Below, piece by piece: positions 62,083 to 64,000 of a stretch of DNA of 64,000 bases. This DNA is from TC-15 sp034437275 (GTDB lineage: Bacteria; Chloroflexota; Anaerolineae; Aggregatilineales; Aggregatilineaceae): NCBI GenBank assembly GCA_034437275.1, contig DAOTUD010000005.1, positions 25,251 through 89,250 of the forward strand, in the 5' to 3' direction. The stretch's first letter is position 1. Each line of letters opens with the position of its first letter. The position numbers were made by a program, and so were the translations under genes. Below the pieces are notes generated by a model. The model was not told the origin of the DNA and did no database searches. It saw only the letters and a list, made by a program, of their open reading frames with translations.

Positions 62083-62134
62083 TCGCGGACCTTTCGTCTC
62101 TATTCCACAACCTATCAATTACGGAAGCCAGTCT

Positions 62135-63781
62135 ATGCCGTCTCCAACTTACACGTTGTTTTGGCTCATGCTCATTGCCATATTATTCGCTTCCGCCGTT
62201 GGCATACACGTGACCGATCCCCCTGCCTCCGTACAGTATCAGTGGCCCGATGTGCAGGATCGCGGCCCGACCCCGGCGTTAGCGCATACCAGTTGGCTGC
62301 TCACCGCCACGCATCGCGCGCTGATCCGGCACGCTCCGAATGCTAGCTCACCGTTAACATACCGCAACCTTGATCAAACGTCCACTGCTATAGGACTGAT
62401 TGACTACCCGGATGTGCAGCCCTATCGCTGGCGCGCGGCCCCTGCCGAAGGGGCGTCTTATCATCTCGTGTGGGTCGAAAAAGATGGCGGTTTGTTCAGC
62501 GCGCAGATCAGCGCCGCCGGCGAGACGCTGCGCGGGCCGATCACGCTGGCCGAGAACGCCGCGCCGCATTTCATCACGCTGCCCTATGGCGATGATCGGC
62601 TGTTGTTGCTCTGGTCTGATAATAGCACAGGTCGACTGATGTTCAACAGCCTGGACCCCACCGGGCTGCCGTTTCTGGAAAGCAAGCCCCTGGACAGCCG
62701 GGTCGGCACTTTCGCGGCGGCAGTGGACCGGCGCGACACGCTGCATCTGGCCTGGCTGCAATCCCGCACGCCCGGCGCGTGGACGGTCCAGTATCAGGCG
62801 GTGCCCATCAACGACGCGATTACCCTGGATGCCCCATCCGAATTGTACACCATTACGCTCGAGCCGGAGGCCACCCTGGCCTCCATTGCGCTGGGCCTGG
62901 ACCAGACGCACGCGTATCTGGTGTGGGGCATCCGATATGCCAGCGCTCCGGACGATGAACAGGTCCACGTGCTGCACTTTCCGCTGGAGCGCCCGGATCT
63001 GAGCACCGTCCAGCCGCTCCGGCTGCCGCCGGCCTTCGACCCGCGCAACATGAGCGCATGGGGGCCGGTCGCCCCGGCAGCCGTGACGGGGACTGCACCG
63101 GCGGCACTGCGCTGGGTGGATGTTCCACCCGGCCAATACCCGGTGCTGCCGGTGGCGCTCGCCGTCCAGACGACGCGCGGCTGGCGGCCCGCGGTCGTGT
63201 ATTTCCAGGGTGGCGATTCGCTCGGTTTTCAACGCATTGCCGATCTCCCTGCCGATGCCGGGCCGATCCAGGCCGCGATTGACGAGGTCGGCGCGTTGCA
63301 TGTGGCCTGGACCGGGCTGGTGGACGACACCACGCCGCATCTCTATACCAGCAGGTACAACCGGGAGGGGCTGCTGGTCATGGCCGCCGAGCCGCCCGGC
63401 ACGCGCCGCGCCCTGGTGAATGCGCTCGTGTGGCTGCCGGCGGCGCTGGTCTGGTTGATCGTGCCGACTTGCATTGTGCTGCTTACGCCACGCAATCATT
63501 TGACGCTCCCGCTGGCGGCGGCAGTGTATGGCGGCGTCAAACTGCTGTGGCCGGTGGACCTGTTCGCCACCTATCCGCCGCTGCTGGCGAGCCTGGGCGG
63601 GCATTCGTCAGCGCCCGGGATCGTGTGTGGACTGACCCTCCTGCTGATCGCCCTGGTGGGCAGCGGGGCAGCCAGCCTGGTCGCCCTCCGGAAACGCCCC
63701 GCGTGGCAGGTGTGGCTGGTCTACGGCCTGCTGGATGCCGTACTGACGTGGCTGGTCTTCGGGGCGAATATGAGCGGTTGA
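62135..63781 (+). CDS. Exported propeller-like protein with C-terminal membrane helices
   Basis: A 548-residue protein with an N-terminal signal or anchor helix (TYTLFWLMLIAILFASAVGI). The central 390 residues have recurring W/YxxxD-type blade phrases: YHLVWVEKDGGLFSAQISAA, DRLLLLWSDNSTGRLMFNSL, DTLHLAWLQSRTPGAWTVQY and GALHVAWTGLVDDTTPHLYT, a sialidase/BNR-like propeller. About four membrane helices (residues 455-548, LVWLPAALVWLIVPTCIVLL, WQVWLVYGLLDAVLTWLVFG) close it. No Asp-box catalytic set is visible, so enzymatic activity is not claimed. ATG at 62135 has GGAAG upstream; an earlier in-frame start overlaps the FHA gene. Confidence 0.72.
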   Translation: MPSPTYTLFWLMLIAILFASAVGIHVTDPPASVQYQWPDVQDRGPTPALAHTSWLLTATHRALIRHAPNASSPLTYRNLDQTSTAIGLIDYPDVQPYRWRAAPAEGASYHLVWVEKDGGLFSAQISAAGETLRGPITLAENAAPHFITLPYGDDRLLLLWSDNSTGRLMFNSLDPTGLPFLESKPLDSRVGTFAAAVDRRDTLHLAWLQSRTPGAWTVQYQAVPINDAITLDAPSELYTITLEPEATLASIALGLDQTHAYLVWGIRYASAPDDEQVHVLHFPLERPDLSTVQPLRLPPAFDPRNMSAWGPVAPAAVTGTAPAALRWVDVPPGQYPVLPVALAVQTTRGWRPAVVYFQGGDSLGFQRIADLPADAGPIQAAIDEVGALHVAWTGLVDDTTPHLYTSRYNREGLLVMAAEPPGTRRALVNALVWLPAALVWLIVPTCIVLLTPRNHLTLPLAAAVYGGVKLLWPVDLFATYPPLLASLGGHSSAPGIVCGLTLLLIALVGSGAASLVALRKRPAWQVWLVYGLLDAVLTWLVFGANMSG

Positions 63782-63854
63782 TGAAAACCGGGCATGCGGT
63801 GGTTTACCCGGCGATTTTCGCGCTACAATAGCGCCGTTTTTGTGATCCGATGCT

Positions 63855-63881
63855 GCTCTATGCTCTATGCTACGCTCTATG
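63855..63881 (+). repeat. Short direct repeats of GCTCTATG
   Basis: Three copies of GCTCTATG begin at 63855, 63862 and 63874, just before the candidate insertion-element start. They may be slippage products or part of an insertion site. Confidence 0.5.
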
Positions 63882-63957
63882 TGAAATGAATTGACAAAAA
63901 ACGACTGTTTTCCCAGGATAGTAAGCTGCGAAACGAACTACCAAAGGAAAACAGCCA

Positions 63958-64000
63958 ATGACGAGTATAGACATTGAAACGATTTTGACCATTATCTATG
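63958..64000 (+). mobile_element. Probable N-terminus of a transposase, cut by the window edge
   Basis: After the exported protein, the base composition becomes AT-richer. A frame starts at 63958 (AAAGGA upstream) and reads MTSIDIETILTIIY to the edge. This opening (IET-LT-IY) resembles DDE transposases of Chloroflexota IS elements as I remember them, but only 14 residues are visible. A left terminal repeat could begin near 63890 (TTGACAAAAAACGACTGTTT). The rest lies outside the window. Confidence 0.4.

Overview
The window is 64 kb of gene-dense, GC-rich chromosomal DNA from what looks like a monoderm bacterium, most likely a Chloroflexota member (Anaerolineae-like). This is inferred from protein style: lipoproteins and exported proteins with Thr/Pro-rich linkers, a Flp/Tad pilus locus with no outer-membrane secretin, several large GT-C type membrane glycosyltransferases, a membrane pyrophosphatase and an SDR-type threonine dehydrogenase. 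I saw no rRNA, tRNA, CRISPR array or prophage. The only mobile-element hint is at the extreme right edge.

Layout. 1-5.9 kb (minus strand): partial TPR protein, histone-deacetylase-like amidohydrolase, H+-pumping pyrophosphatase (hppA) and an AIR-synthase/HypE-like protein behind a complex leader. 6.2-11.05 kb (plus): membrane-anchored exported protein, pth, mfd. 11.1-16.5 kb (minus): DegV lipid-binding protein, beta-propeller lipoprotein, AlbA_2 ATP-binding regulator and folC, bracketed by copies of an unusual TGTGGGATAAT repeat. 16.8-21.1 kb (plus): exported protein with FlgD-like Ig repeats, PhnD-like lipoprotein, two family-2 glycosyltransferases. 21.1-31.9 kb (minus): MobA-like protein, hpf, comF, the Tad pilus genes (tadC, tadB, cpaF, cpaE, cpaB), then a soluble histidine kinase and its NarL-type regulator. 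32.0-40.8 kb (minus): six overlapping or nearly overlapping polytopic GT-C genes. 40.9-46.4 kb: a USP-USP-DUF389 fusion, an HEGTH-motif protein, a P-type ATPase and a very acidic small protein. 46.5 kb: the Flp pilin, about 17 kb from the Tad genes. 46.9-50.8 kb: MFS exporter, threonine dehydrogenase and a secreted alpha/alpha-barrel protein controlled by a cobalamin riboswitch. 50.8-53.7 kb: acpS and an M16 peptidase pair. 53.8-57.6 kb: UDP-glucose dehydrogenase, FAD oxidoreductase and an LPG-synthase-like membrane protein. 57.8-60.6 kb: SWIM zinc-finger protein behind a leader peptide and terminator, a propeller protein, a LiaF-like protein and a PspC protein. 60.7-64 kb: GNAT acetyltransferase, FHA protein, exported propeller protein, and a probable start of a transposase.

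Themes. The window is dominated by cell-surface functions: pilus assembly, glycan assembly, lipoproteins and envelope-stress-like proteins. Regulation is RNA-rich. There is one clear B12 riboswitch with its own promoter and terminator. There are also two loci where promoter, short peptide ORF and hairpin/terminator precede a gene (AIR-synthase and SWIM genes). The most promising candidate for an undescribed system is the B12-riboswitch-controlled secreted barrel protein at 49560-50483. Its predicted fold resembles the alpha domain of animal intrinsic factor and transcobalamin, so it may be a bacterial corrinoid-binding protein. All functional claims come from reading motifs by eye; no database search was run.
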